26,797 bases of DNA from Clostridia bacterium (GTDB lineage Bacteria; Bacillota; Clostridia; Christensenellales; Aristaeellaceae), in the NCBI GenBank assembly GCA_016295665.1, contig JAEDKS010000010.1, positions 1-26,797 of the forward strand, read 5' to 3'. Positions 14,417 through 22,555 of the stretch are shown here, piece by piece; the first letter of the stretch is position 1; every line of letters begins with the position of its first letter. A program made the position numbers and the translations under genes. The notes beneath the pieces are model-generated. The model was not told where the DNA came from and did no database searches. It was given only the letters and a program-made list of their open reading frames with translations.

Positions 14417-15289
14417 ATGCAGAAGTCCATCGTCTACTTCACCCCCGAAATCACCTCCGACGCGCTGCTGCGCATCTATCACGCCCTGGCCCATCCGCTC
14501 AGCGGCAAGGTCGCCGTGAAGATCTCCACCGGCGAGCCCGGCGGACACAACTTCCTGCAGCCCGCGCTGATTGCGCCGCTGGTGGACGCGCTCCATGGCA
14601 CCATTGTCGAGTGCAACACCGCCTACGAGGGCCGCCGCAACACCACCGAGGAGCACTGGAAGGCCATCCGGGAGCACGGCTTCATGGACATCGCCCCCTG
14701 CGACATCATGGACGCGGACGGCGATCTGGAGCTGCCGGTCATTGGCGATGACCGCTGCCACCTGACCAGCAACTATGTGGGTGCCCACCTGCAACAGTAT
14801 GATTCCATGCTGCTGCTGAACCACTTCAAGGGGCATGTGATGGGCGGCTTCGGCGGCGCGCTGAAGAACATGTCCATCGGCGTGGCCTCCGCCTACGGCA
14901 AGGCCGTCATCCACGGCGCCGGCGATCCGAAGGAAATCTGGACCGCCGACCACGACAGCTTCCTGGAGAGCATGGCGGAGGCCGACCGGGCCGTGATGGA
15001 CTACATGGGTCGCCGCAACCTGCTCTACATCAGCGTGGCCAACCGCCTGTCCATCGACTGCGACTGCGACAGCAACCCCCACGAGCCGGAGATGGCTGAC
15101 CTGGGCATCTTCGCCAGCGTGGACCCGGTGGCGCTGGATCAGGCCTGCTACGACGCGGTCAAGAACGCCGACGACCCCGGCAAGGCGTCCCTCATCGAGC
15201 GCATGGACAGCCGCAACGCCATCCGCATCGTCGAGCGCGCCTGCGAGCTGGGTTGCGGCAAGCGGGACTACGAGCTCGTCCGGCTGTGA
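14417..15289 (+). CDS. DUF362 domain protein
   Basis: A 290-residue soluble protein of the DUF362 family, often annotated as an uncharacterised iron-sulfur centre protein. Landmarks are KISTGEPGG at 35-43, HFKGHVMGGFGGALKN at 136-151, the cysteine motif CDCDSNPHEP at 215-224 and SVDPVALDQACYD at 235-247. Clostridial members often carry a C-terminal ferredoxin domain; this one ends without such a domain. The ATG at 14417 is six bases after AAAGGAG, and the gap to the DUF2142 gene is 26 bases. It is the last gene of the three-gene operon, with a terminator 25 bases beyond its stop. The biochemical role is unknown. Confidence 0.82.
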   Translation: MQKSIVYFTPEITSDALLRIYHALAHPLSGKVAVKISTGEPGGHNFLQPALIAPLVDALHGTIVECNTAYEGRRNTTEEHWKAIREHGFMDIAPCDIMDADGDLELPVIGDDRCHLTSNYVGAHLQQYDSMLLLNHFKGHVMGGFGGALKNMSIGVASAYGKAVIHGAGDPKEIWTADHDSFLESMAEADRAVMDYMGRRNLLYISVANRLSIDCDCDSNPHEPEMADLGIFASVDPVALDQACYDAVKNADDPGKASLIERMDSRNAIRIVERACELGCGKRDYELVRL

Positions 15290-15313
15290 CCGACATCCGG
15301 TTGTAACAATTCG

Positions 15314-15342
15314 GGAGAACCGCGACGCGATTCTCCTTTTTT
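15314..15342 (+). terminator. Terminator of the queG-like / DUF2142 / DUF362 operon
   Basis: GGAGAA (15314-15319) pairs with TTCTCC (15331-15336), with a further CG-rich inner pairing across one mismatch, and is followed by six T (15337-15342). Confidence 0.88.
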
Positions 15343-15355
15343 CGTGCCTGCCGCA

Positions 15356-15384
15356 TTGTCAAGGAGAGAAAAATACGCTATAAT
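15356..15384 (+). promoter_or_regulatory. Promoter of the GH127-like / dus / exported-protein operon
   Basis: TTGTCA (15356-15361) and TATAAT (15379-15384) are separated by 17 bases. This is the only convincing promoter before the five-gene rightward run ending at 22404. The -35 is the same hexamer as that of upp. Confidence 0.88.
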
Positions 15385-15426
15385 GGAGACTGGTACAATA
15401 TGCAGATTTGTTTGGAGGGAACCCCG

Positions 15427-17127
15427 ATGCCCCTGAAGCCGATATTTGAGAAATCGCCCCTGACCTCTGCCCATGCCCTGCCCCTGCGTCCTGGTCAGGT
15501 GCAGGCCGAGTGCGCGGCGATCCGCACCCTTTCCCAGGCGCTGACCGAATCGGATATGGCCCGGCAGCCCCTGCTGTGGGAGGGATTGTTCCGCGCCGGC
15601 GCCATCACCTGCCGCCACCCCGAGACCCTGCCCGTGGCCCGGTGGATCGCCGGGGCCCTGGAGGCGCAGGATGAACAGGGCGCGCTGCCCGGCTCCGCCC
15701 TGGAGCAGCTGGCGGAGGCCCGCGCCGCGCTGGCGCTGTATGAGTTCGATCCCCGCCGCCCCACGCTGGAGCGTCTGGCGCGGTGGTGCGCCTGGCTTGC
15801 CGGGCAGCTGGACGGGCTGCTGGATGCCTGCCCCGCGCTCCGTCAGCGCCCCGCCGACCTGATGGAGCTGCTGGAGCAGCTCTACCGTATCACCGGCAAG
15901 AAGGCCATCCTCGCCCTCTGTGAAACGCTCCGCCGCCGGTGCATGGACTGGAGCGGCCTGCTGCACACCTTCGCGGTGCAGCGCCCCATGAGCCGCGTGA
16001 CCCCCTGGAGCGACATGGAGCCCGGTCTGGAGGCCGAGGACGGCAACGAGCAGGGCTTCTATACCCGTCAATACCTGACCTGCCACGGCGAGGCCCTGGC
16101 GGATGGCGCCCGCGCCACCGTCATGAACGGCATCTACAGCGGCGGCGGCACCGAGCTGTCCGCGGCGCAGGCGGGCTGGGAGCGCATCAGCCGCTATCAC
16201 GGCGCGGTGTGCGGCGGCCTGACCTGCGACGAGACCCTGGGCGGCGCCTCCCCCTCCGCAGCGGTGGACGCCGTGGCGCTGGGCGCGTGGGCCGAGACCT
16301 TCTGCGCCGCCGGCGAAATGGGTAAAACCGACTGGGACGCGCTGGAGCTCATGCTGGAGAACGCCATGGCGAAGGCCGTGTCCGGCAGTCAGCTGCACAC
16401 ACTGCAGCGGGTGAACGGCCTTGCCGCCGACTGCGGCACCGCCGGTGTCTATCACCTTGGTGAAAACCGCGAAGCCCGGGCCGTGGCCCGGCTGCTGCGG
16501 GGCTACGCCGCCGCATACAGCCACGCCGTCACCGCCCGGAAGCGGGGGCTGGACGTGAACCTGTACCTGCCCGGGCGCTATGTGGCGGGTCTGGACGGCA
16601 GCGTGATAGCTGTGACCATCGCCGGCGGCGAGGGCCGCTATACCCTGACCCTGCACATGAAGCAGGACGCGAAGGCCGCGCTGCGCCTGCGCATCCCCGC
16701 CTGGACGAATGACGCCTGCGTCACCGTGAACGACGAGGGCGGCGACGAGGGCAAGCCCGGCACCTTCCTGACCCTGGAGCGCACCTGGCACGACGGCGAC
16801 GTCATCACCTGCGCCTACGCCCGGACGCTGCGCATGCTGGACGGCCACCATCAGTCCCGCTGCGTCATGCTGGGCAGCACGCTGATGCTCATGGAGGCCG
16901 CGCCGGACACCGCCTGGGCCATGGCCCTGACGGGCGACGCCGCCCTGGATGCGGAGGGCCGCGTGACCTGTGCCGCCGCGCCCGTTCAGGACTGGCGCAA
17001 GCGCGGCGCCATCCCCGCCGACCTGCCCGTGCTGCCGAAGGTCACCGGCGAGGAGAGCACCATCACCCTGGTGCCCTACGCCTCCGCCTGCGGCATCGCG
17101 CTCTTCCCGAAAGGAACGCGGGCATGA
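15427..17127 (+). CDS. GH127-like (DUF1680) protein lacking the catalytic cysteine pair
   Basis: A 566-residue soluble protein. The C-terminal third matches the beta-sandwich part of GH127 beta-L-arabinofuranosidases: LDVNLYLPGRY from 375, ALRLRIPAWTND near 418-429, PGTFLTLERTWHDGDVI at 444-460, and a closing LVPYASACGIALF. The N-terminal part looks like an (alpha/alpha)6 barrel with WAETFCAAGE near 288-297 in the position of the family ETCA motif. Where active GH127 enzymes have a Cys-Cys pair before the VARLL helix, this protein has GENREARAVARLL (345-357). No signal peptide is visible. ATG 15427 is seven bases after GGAGGG; an upstream in-frame ATG at 15400 lacks a site. It overlaps dus by ATGA. 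Confidence 0.65.
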   Translation: MPLKPIFEKSPLTSAHALPLRPGQVQAECAAIRTLSQALTESDMARQPLLWEGLFRAGAITCRHPETLPVARWIAGALEAQDEQGALPGSALEQLAEARAALALYEFDPRRPTLERLARWCAWLAGQLDGLLDACPALRQRPADLMELLEQLYRITGKKAILALCETLRRRCMDWSGLLHTFAVQRPMSRVTPWSDMEPGLEAEDGNEQGFYTRQYLTCHGEALADGARATVMNGIYSGGGTELSAAQAGWERISRYHGAVCGGLTCDETLGGASPSAAVDAVALGAWAETFCAAGEMGKTDWDALELMLENAMAKAVSGSQLHTLQRVNGLAADCGTAGVYHLGENREARAVARLLRGYAAAYSHAVTARKRGLDVNLYLPGRYVAGLDGSVIAVTIAGGEGRYTLTLHMKQDAKAALRLRIPAWTNDACVTVNDEGGDEGKPGTFLTLERTWHDGDVITCAYARTLRMLDGHHQSRCVMLGSTLMLMEAAPDTAWAMALTGDAALDAEGRVTCAAAPVQDWRKRGAIPADLPVLPKVTGEESTITLVPYASACGIALFPKGTRA

Positions 17128-18080
17128 CGCCGACCATTCAGCTGGCCCCGCTCGCGGGCATCACCGACTGGCCCTTCCGGCTGCTCTGCTTCGAGCAGGG
17201 CTGCGACTGCGCCACCACCGAGATGGTCAGCGCCATGGGCTATCTCTGCGCGCCGAAGCAGCAGGCCACCGTCAGCCTGCTCACCCGCGCCCCCGGCGAG
17301 CCGAGGCTGATTCTGCAGCTCTTCGGCAAGGAGCCCGAACTCATGGCCCGGGCGGCGGCGGAATTGAGCGCCTGCGGGCGCTTTGACGGCATCGACCTGA
17401 ACATGGGCTGTCCCGCCCACAAGGTGGCCTGCTCCGGCGAGGGCAGCGGCCTGATGCGCACCCCCGAGGTGGCGCGGAGGATCATGGAGGACGTGGTGCG
17501 CGCCTCCTGCCTGCCCGTCACCGTCAAGTGCCGTCTGGGCTGGGACGCGGAGCACATCAACGTGCTGGACTTCGCCCGGATGGCGGAGGACTGCGGCGTC
17601 GCGGGCATCGCCGTGCACGGGCGCACCCGGCAGCAGATGTACGCCGGCGAGGCCGACTGGGACATGATCGCCCGGGTCAAGCAGCACGTCTCCATCCCCG
17701 TCATCGGCAACGGCGACATCTTCACAGCGGAGGATGCCCTGCGCCGCCTGCGGGAGACCGGCGTGGACGGGGTCATGATCGCCCGGGGCGCCCTGGGCAA
17801 CCCCTGGATTTTCCATCAGATTCAGGACGCGCTCTCGGGCCGCTCCCCCTGCCAGCCCACGCTGCGGGAGAAGGTGGACATGGCCCTGCGCCACTACGAC
17901 ATGCTGCTGGGCTGGAAGCCGGAGCACGTCGCCGTGGGCGAGATGCGCAAGCATATCGGCTGGTATCTCCACGGCGTACGCGGCGCGGCCCAGCTCCGCG
18001 CACAGATCAACACCATGAACGACCCCGCGCAGGTTCGGGACACGCTCCTGAATCTGGTCGGGGAGGCAACGGAAGAATGA
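17124..18080 (+). CDS. dus: tRNA-dihydrouridine synthase
   Basis: A 318-residue FMN enzyme that reduces uridine to dihydrouridine in the tRNA D-loop. The N-terminus has LAPLAGITDWPFR. NMGCPAHKV contains the catalytic Cys96; VKCRLGWD (Lys135), VHGRTR (His165) and GNGDI at 195-199 complete the TIM-barrel active site and flavin pocket. It resembles the DusB type usual in Firmicutes, but the subtype is not certain. The ATG lies inside the ATGA overlap with the upstream gene, with AAAGGA eight bases earlier, and its stop overlaps the next gene in the same way. Confidence 0.95.
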   Translation: MTPTIQLAPLAGITDWPFRLLCFEQGCDCATTEMVSAMGYLCAPKQQATVSLLTRAPGEPRLILQLFGKEPELMARAAAELSACGRFDGIDLNMGCPAHKVACSGEGSGLMRTPEVARRIMEDVVRASCLPVTVKCRLGWDAEHINVLDFARMAEDCGVAGIAVHGRTRQQMYAGEADWDMIARVKQHVSIPVIGNGDIFTAEDALRRLRETGVDGVMIARGALGNPWIFHQIQDALSGRSPCQPTLREKVDMALRHYDMLLGWKPEHVAVGEMRKHIGWYLHGVRGAAQLRAQINTMNDPAQVRDTLLNLVGEATEE

Positions 18081-19525
18081 AGGTGCAAGCTGTCATGAAG
18101 CAAAAACTGCTGCTCTCCCTGTGCATCCTGCTGATGCTGCTGCCCCTGGGGAGCTCCCTGGCGGATGAGGCCGTCTTTCTGAGCGCGCAGCCCCGGAGCG
18201 GCGCACCCCTGGAGATGCAGGTACAGGCCCGGCTGATCGAGCACATGCCCTTTGACGAGGTGCGCACCGGCTGGCTCAACGACCTGCTCGCGCACATCAC
18301 CTTCACCGTGCGCAGCCAGTCCCTGGACGGGGAGCGCTGGTCGCAGCTGAGCCTGCGGGTGGACGATGACGAGGCGCTCGGCATCACCGACTGCACGGGC
18401 AGCGGGGGCAGTCAGGTGCAGCTCAGCGTGCTGCCGGACGTGATCTACACCCGCTCCGCCGGGGAGGAGACCGCGCTGGATACGCTGCTGGGCGAGGCGG
18501 TCTCCGCCGGCGGGCTCTACGGGCTGGACGGCTCCGAGGTCGCCTGGCGGGAGGACGGCGAGGCGTTGCTCTACGCCGTGCAGGACGCCTGCGCGGAGCA
18601 GATGACCAACCGGGCCTACCGGGAGACCATCACCTCCTACACCACCGTGGCCCGGCGCAAGACCCTGACCGTCGCCTCGGAGGACGCCGAAGCCTTCCGG
18701 GAGACGCTCCTGTCCCTGTGCCCGGAGGGAAAGCTCCGCGACCTGCTCGCCGCCCTCGTTTTCAGCGGCAAGCAGACGCTGACGCTCTACACCCTCGAGG
18801 ACGGCACCATCATTCAGGCCACCCACACCGGACGCATGGGCACGGATGAGGACCATCTGCGTCAGGTGAACATCACCTGGAAGATGCTGCGCAAGGACTA
18901 CCTGGTCAAGGACGATCTGTCCATCAAGTCCCCCTCCGTGTCCGACAGCAGCTCCACGGACTATGACACCATCACCTACGCCCGCCGGCTCGAGGAAAAG
19001 GACGGCACCGCCGCCCTGACCTCCTCCTTCAGCTGGAAGCGGCGGGTGGAGAAGCGCATCACCACCACCTCCGGCACCCTGAGCCTGAACCGCGCCACTC
19101 TCCCGGAGGGTGAGCAGGTGACGGGCACCGTCACCCTGACCCTGGACCCGCCGCTGGAGGACAACGAGGAATCCACCGCCCTCACCGTCGATCTGCTCTT
19201 TCCCGGCAGCCCGGACACGCTGTCGGGCACGGTGAACGTGACGCAGAAGTACAACGGCAAGGTGCGGGAAAGCGCGGAGCTGACCCTCCGCCTGCAGCCC
19301 TGTGAGGCCTTCACCTTCGCCCTGACCGGCAGTGAACAGTCGCTGGACGGCATGGAGGAGGACGCGCTCGCCGCCCTGCGGGAGACCCTACAGCAGCGCG
19401 CCGCCGCCGCCATCGTGCGCCCGCTGGTGCTGCTGCCCCGGGAGGAGACGTACTTCTTTTCCTACGAGCTGCCGGACGAGAGCTGGCAGCGGATCGTGGA
19501 CGCGGCTCAGGCCGGCGTTCAATAA
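18077..19525 (+). CDS. Exported protein of unknown function, paralog 1 of 3
   Basis: A 482-residue protein with a signal peptide (hydrophobic segment about 11-29, cleavage near SLA-DEA) and no lipobox. The mature part alternates beta-rich and helical stretches and matches no family I know. Features shared by eye with the next two proteins are a strand QLSLRVDDDEALG followed by SVLPDVIY, a central helix, and a final amphipathic helix around DGMEEDALAALRETL. TLTLDPPLEDNEE matches TLTLDPLPEETGE of paralog 2. The ATG overlaps the dus stop (ATGA); GGAGG is ten bases upstream. An alternative ATG at 18095 would also keep the signal peptide. A duplicated family of envelope-associated proteins is the most I can infer. 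Confidence 0.75.
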   Translation: MKVQAVMKQKLLLSLCILLMLLPLGSSLADEAVFLSAQPRSGAPLEMQVQARLIEHMPFDEVRTGWLNDLLAHITFTVRSQSLDGERWSQLSLRVDDDEALGITDCTGSGGSQVQLSVLPDVIYTRSAGEETALDTLLGEAVSAGGLYGLDGSEVAWREDGEALLYAVQDACAEQMTNRAYRETITSYTTVARRKTLTVASEDAEAFRETLLSLCPEGKLRDLLAALVFSGKQTLTLYTLEDGTIIQATHTGRMGTDEDHLRQVNITWKMLRKDYLVKDDLSIKSPSVSDSSSTDYDTITYARRLEEKDGTAALTSSFSWKRRVEKRITTTSGTLSLNRATLPEGEQVTGTVTLTLDPPLEDNEESTALTVDLLFPGSPDTLSGTVNVTQKYNGKVRESAELTLRLQPCEAFTFALTGSEQSLDGMEEDALAALRETLQQRAAAAIVRPLVLLPREETYFFSYELPDESWQRIVDAAQAGVQ

Positions 19526-19540
19526 CAGGAGGGATTGCCC

Positions 19541-21193
19541 ATGAAACGCATCCTTTGTCTTGTGCTGGCCCTGACGCTGTGCCTGACCGCCGCCCCGGCC
19601 CTCGCCGCGGAGAAGGCCACGCCCCTCATGCAGAAGCTCGCGCTCCAGTATGTGAAGGGCAGCGGTCTGCGGGGCCTCGTCACGCTGAACGTGACGGGTG
19701 ACAGGCCCTGGGCGCAGCTGCTCTCCGCGCTCAATGACACGCCCCTGCAGCTTCGCTTCATCGACGGCATCGGGGAGGGCTTCCAGTACAAGCTCTACCT
19801 GACCGACGCAGACGGCGCCGAGACAGGCGTGTCCGAGATCTTCTCCGACGGCAGCGGCACCGCCTGGATCCGCAGCGATTTCCTGCTGGACACCCTTGTG
19901 TCCTTCCCCACGGAGACCGATCTGCTCTCCAGCCTCACCGGGCTGGGTGTGGACAACCCCACCTGGTACCTCGCCGCGCTGCGGCTGCTGCTCATGACGG
20001 GCGAGAGCTGGACGGAGAGCTGGAACCCCCAGCTTGCCGACGCCTCCCTGGCGCTGGACAGCTGGATGAACAGCTTCGCCGGCACCCCCGCCATCCTCGA
20101 CCAGGAGGACGGCAAGGTGATGCTGTTCCGCAGCGAGATTCCCGCCGAGGAGATCAAGCGCCAGCTCAAGGCCCTGATTCCCATGCTGCTGGGCAACGAG
20201 GAGCTGATGATCCTGGCGGGCCGTCAGGTCACCCGGGCCCAGGAGGAGCTGTACCTGAACGCGGGCTATGCGTGGTACTATGACCAGTGCATCGACGCCC
20301 TGCCCCTGACCGGCAGCATCGTGCTGGAGCGTCAGGCCACCGTGCTGGGCGAGCCGGTGAGCATGCTCATGAGCTTCCCCATCGCCGGCATGGGCACGCT
20401 GAAGGAGATTTCCATCTCCCAGGAGGAGAGCACCGCCGCCCTTACGCTGATCTGGGCCGAAAAGACCCTGTCCGTCACCGCCATCACCTCCGAGGGCACC
20501 GGCATCACCTCCGGTGAGGTGCGGTACCTGAAGGACGAGGGCGACAGCTTCACCGCCGCCTACACGCTCCGCTCCACCTCGGAAACCGGCACCGACGACA
20601 GCGGACGCGACACCGAGACCTACACCTGGACGCTGACCCTGGATCCCCTCCCCGAGGAGACCGGGGAGGGCTATGTGGCCTTCTCCCCCATCCAGCTCAA
20701 GGCGCAGGCGCTGCTGTACTCCAAGCCCGGCGACTTCAACCCCACCACCCTGGAGCTGTCCAGCGCGGCGGTCATCGACGGGTGTGACGTGAGCCTGGCG
20801 GTCAAGCTGCGCACCACCAGCCTGTGGGAGCTGCCTGCGGCCCCGACCGCCGCCGCCACCCGCAGCCTGTCCGACATGACCCCCGACGAGCGCACCGCCC
20901 TGGCGCAGGACTGGCTTGCCAACGCGCTGCTCGCCATCGCCGCCGCCAAGCCCCAGCCCACGGCGGAGCCCACCGCTGAGCCCACCGTGGAACCGACCGA
21001 ACCCACGGCTGAACCTGCCGCAGAGCCCGCTGTGGAAGCCACCGCGGAGCCCCTCACCGAGCCGGACGCCGCGCCGTCCTCCGCGCCCGAAGCCACCCTG
21101 GAGCCTGCCGCCGAACCCGAAGCCGCCCCCACCGACCTGCCCGGCGTCTCGGTTATGACTGAGCCGCCCGCGCCCACGGAGGTGTCCACATGA
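19541..21193 (+). CDS. Exported protein of unknown function with Pro/Glu repeat tail, paralog 2 of 3
   Basis: A 550-residue protein. The signal peptide ends near ALA-AEK (residue 22). The body (about 23-465) resembles paralogs 1 and 3, with KLYLTDADGAETG and SDFLLDTLVSFPTET aligning to their first beta region, a central helix EIPAEEIKRQLKALIPML, and a helix SDMTPDERTALAQDWLANAL near the end of the body. From about residue 470 the chain becomes a repetitive tail of P-T/A-x-E-P units, with no sorting signal after it. ATG 19541 lies seven bases after AGGAGGG; the gap from the previous gene is 15 bases. Function is unknown. Confidence 0.75.
   Translation: MKRILCLVLALTLCLTAAPALAAEKATPLMQKLALQYVKGSGLRGLVTLNVTGDRPWAQLLSALNDTPLQLRFIDGIGEGFQYKLYLTDADGAETGVSEIFSDGSGTAWIRSDFLLDTLVSFPTETDLLSSLTGLGVDNPTWYLAALRLLLMTGESWTESWNPQLADASLALDSWMNSFAGTPAILDQEDGKVMLFRSEIPAEEIKRQLKALIPMLLGNEELMILAGRQVTRAQEELYLNAGYAWYYDQCIDALPLTGSIVLERQATVLGEPVSMLMSFPIAGMGTLKEISISQEESTAALTLIWAEKTLSVTAITSEGTGITSGEVRYLKDEGDSFTAAYTLRSTSETGTDDSGRDTETYTWTLTLDPLPEETGEGYVAFSPIQLKAQALLYSKPGDFNPTTLELSSAAVIDGCDVSLAVKLRTTSLWELPAAPTAAATRSLSDMTPDERTALAQDWLANALLAIAAAKPQPTAEPTAEPTVEPTEPTAEPAAEPAVEATAEPLTEPDAAPSSAPEATLEPAAEPEAAPTDLPGVSVMTEPPAPTEVST
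20951..21150 (+). repeat. Pro-Thr/Ala-Glu-Pro repeat region within paralog 2
   Basis: This stretch encodes about 65 residues of degenerate units such as PTAEP, PTVEP, PAAEP and PAVEA. Codon choice varies between units, so the repetition is at protein level and not a recent DNA expansion. It resembles the linker of the CAP protein at 1872, consistent with a wall-spanning or flexible spacer. Confidence 0.75.
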
Positions 21194-22404
21194 TCCGCCG
21201 CTGCCTTTGTGCTCTGCTGACGCTGTGCCTGCTGCTGAGCGCCGCCCCGGCGCTGGCGGAGGGCTTTGCCCTGGAATGCTACTGGGAGGCCGAGGAAGCG
21301 GGCGTCCGCGCCTTTCTGGCGCAGCGGGGCTACGAGGGCGACACGCTGAATCAGCTGACCATCGCCGCCACCGCTCTGATGAACAGCCTTGCCCTCCAGG
21401 GGCAGTTTCAGGAGGATGCCTGCTATCTGTCCGTCTGGCTGGGGGATGAGCCTGTGATTCAGGCGGGCGTGGAGCAGGCCGGAGACAGCGTGGAGCTCCG
21501 CTGCTCCCTCCTGCCCGGCTTGGTGCTGTGCGCAAATCAGGCTGCGGCGGAGACGCAGCCCCTGAGCCCCGAGGCCTGGGAAGCGATGGCCGCCGAAATG
21601 GAGGGGCTCCTGTACAGCTGGGTTCTCGGGCTGCCCTCCGAGGAGTTTGAGTCCGCCCCCGATGCGGCGGATGGCATCGCCAACACCACCTCCTGGTACT
21701 TCAGTGACGAGGAGGTCGCCGTGCTGGTGGACGCGCTGCTGACAGCCGCCGCGCCATCGCTGGAGGCCATCGGCGATACCGGCAGCGAGCTGTCGGAGAC
21801 CATCCGCACCCTGAATGAGGAGGCGCGCAGCCGGAACGAGTACGAATACCAGCTCACCCTGGACACCTCCGCCGAGGGCGATCTGCTGGGCGTGGCGCTG
21901 GTGAGCTGGCGCGGCATGGATCCGGTGAGCAGCCTGCTGCTCGAGCCCCTGCCCGATCTGGGGGATGCCTGGTATCTGGAGACAGTCATCGGCGTGAACG
22001 GCGTGGTGCGTGAGCAGTACACCGTGATCCAGACGCTTGACGACGAGGAAGCCCAGGAGCATTACATCGACCTGTTCTCCACCGGCGACTTCACCTTCGA
22101 GACCTGGTGCTACTGGTCGGAGGCCACCGGTGAGGCCGGTCTGCAGACCGAGGTGTACCTGTCCGATGAGGACGACACCGTCGCCTGGAGCTACTACATG
22201 GATTGGTTCCCGGTGGACGACATTCCCCGGCTGAAGGCCGAGGAGGAGCACACGCTGTCCATGGATGAAAGCGGCGAAATGTCGGAGGACGACATGTCCA
22301 TGCTCTACGCGGCTCTCGAGGAGGGCAGCGCAGACCTGATGAAGGCGATGTTCCGGAAGCTCCCTGCCGAGCTGCTGGTGCTGCTGATGAACGTTGACTT
22401 CTGA
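21190..22404 (+). CDS. Exported protein of unknown function, paralog 3 of 3
   Basis: A 404-residue acidic protein with a signal peptide ending near ALA-EGF (residue 23); the segment AAPALAE is nearly the same as in paralog 2. A first region YLSVWLGDEPVIQAG and SLLPGLVLC matches QLSLRVDDDEALG and SVLPDVIY of paralog 1. A central helix SDEEVAVLVDALLTAA and a last helix EDDMSMLYAALEEG correspond to those of the other two. It lacks the repeat tail. The ATG overlaps the previous stop (ATGA), with GGAGG seven bases upstream. It is the last gene of the operon before the hairpin at 22419. No function can be assigned. Confidence 0.75.
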   Translation: MIRRCLCALLTLCLLLSAAPALAEGFALECYWEAEEAGVRAFLAQRGYEGDTLNQLTIAATALMNSLALQGQFQEDACYLSVWLGDEPVIQAGVEQAGDSVELRCSLLPGLVLCANQAAAETQPLSPEAWEAMAAEMEGLLYSWVLGLPSEEFESAPDAADGIANTTSWYFSDEEVAVLVDALLTAAAPSLEAIGDTGSELSETIRTLNEEARSRNEYEYQLTLDTSAEGDLLGVALVSWRGMDPVSSLLLEPLPDLGDAWYLETVIGVNGVVREQYTVIQTLDDEEAQEHYIDLFSTGDFTFETWCYWSEATGEAGLQTEVYLSDEDDTVAWSYYMDWFPVDDIPRLKAEEEHTLSMDESGEMSEDDMSMLYAALEEGSADLMKAMFRKLPAELLVLLMNVDF

Positions 22405-22418
22405 TGACACGGTTCCAT

Positions 22419-22458
22419 GGCGCCGGGGGAGCTTTTCCCCCGGCGCCCTTCCCTTTCC
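22419..22458 (+). terminator. Terminator of the five-gene rightward operon
   Basis: GGCGCCGGGGGA (22419-22430) pairs with TCCCCCGGCGCC (22436-22447), twelve perfect pairs around a short loop. The downstream tract CTTCCCTTTCC is only moderately T-rich, so efficiency is uncertain. Confidence 0.75.
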
Positions 22459-22478
22459 GCCACCGCATCCGGAGCGCG

Positions 22479-22514
22479 AAAAGCGCCGGCGGGCCACCCG
22501 GGCCACACCGGCGC
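22479..22514 (-). terminator. Terminator of the MATE transporter gene
   Basis: On the minus strand GCGCCGG (22514-22508) pairs with CCGGCGC (22489-22483) around a GC-rich inner segment that can also pair, followed by TTTTC (22482-22478). It lies 40 to 75 bases beyond the stop codon. Confidence 0.65.
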
Positions 22515-22521
22515 AGAAGGG

Positions 22522-22545
22522 GAATCGTTTGGAGAATCGTTTGGA
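22522..22545. repeat. Perfect tandem duplication of a 12-bp unit
   Basis: GAATCGTTTGGA is repeated exactly twice head to tail between the MATE stop codon and its terminator, followed by a partial GA. It looks like simple replication slippage. Confidence 0.9.
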
Positions 22546-22555
22546 GAGCAGCGGC

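Noticed and set aside
19388..22506. Long minus-strand frames (715 and 611 codons) opposite the three exported proteins
   Set aside because: The plus-strand genes have signal peptides, ribosome binding sites and ATGA coupling; the antisense proteins show compositional bias only.
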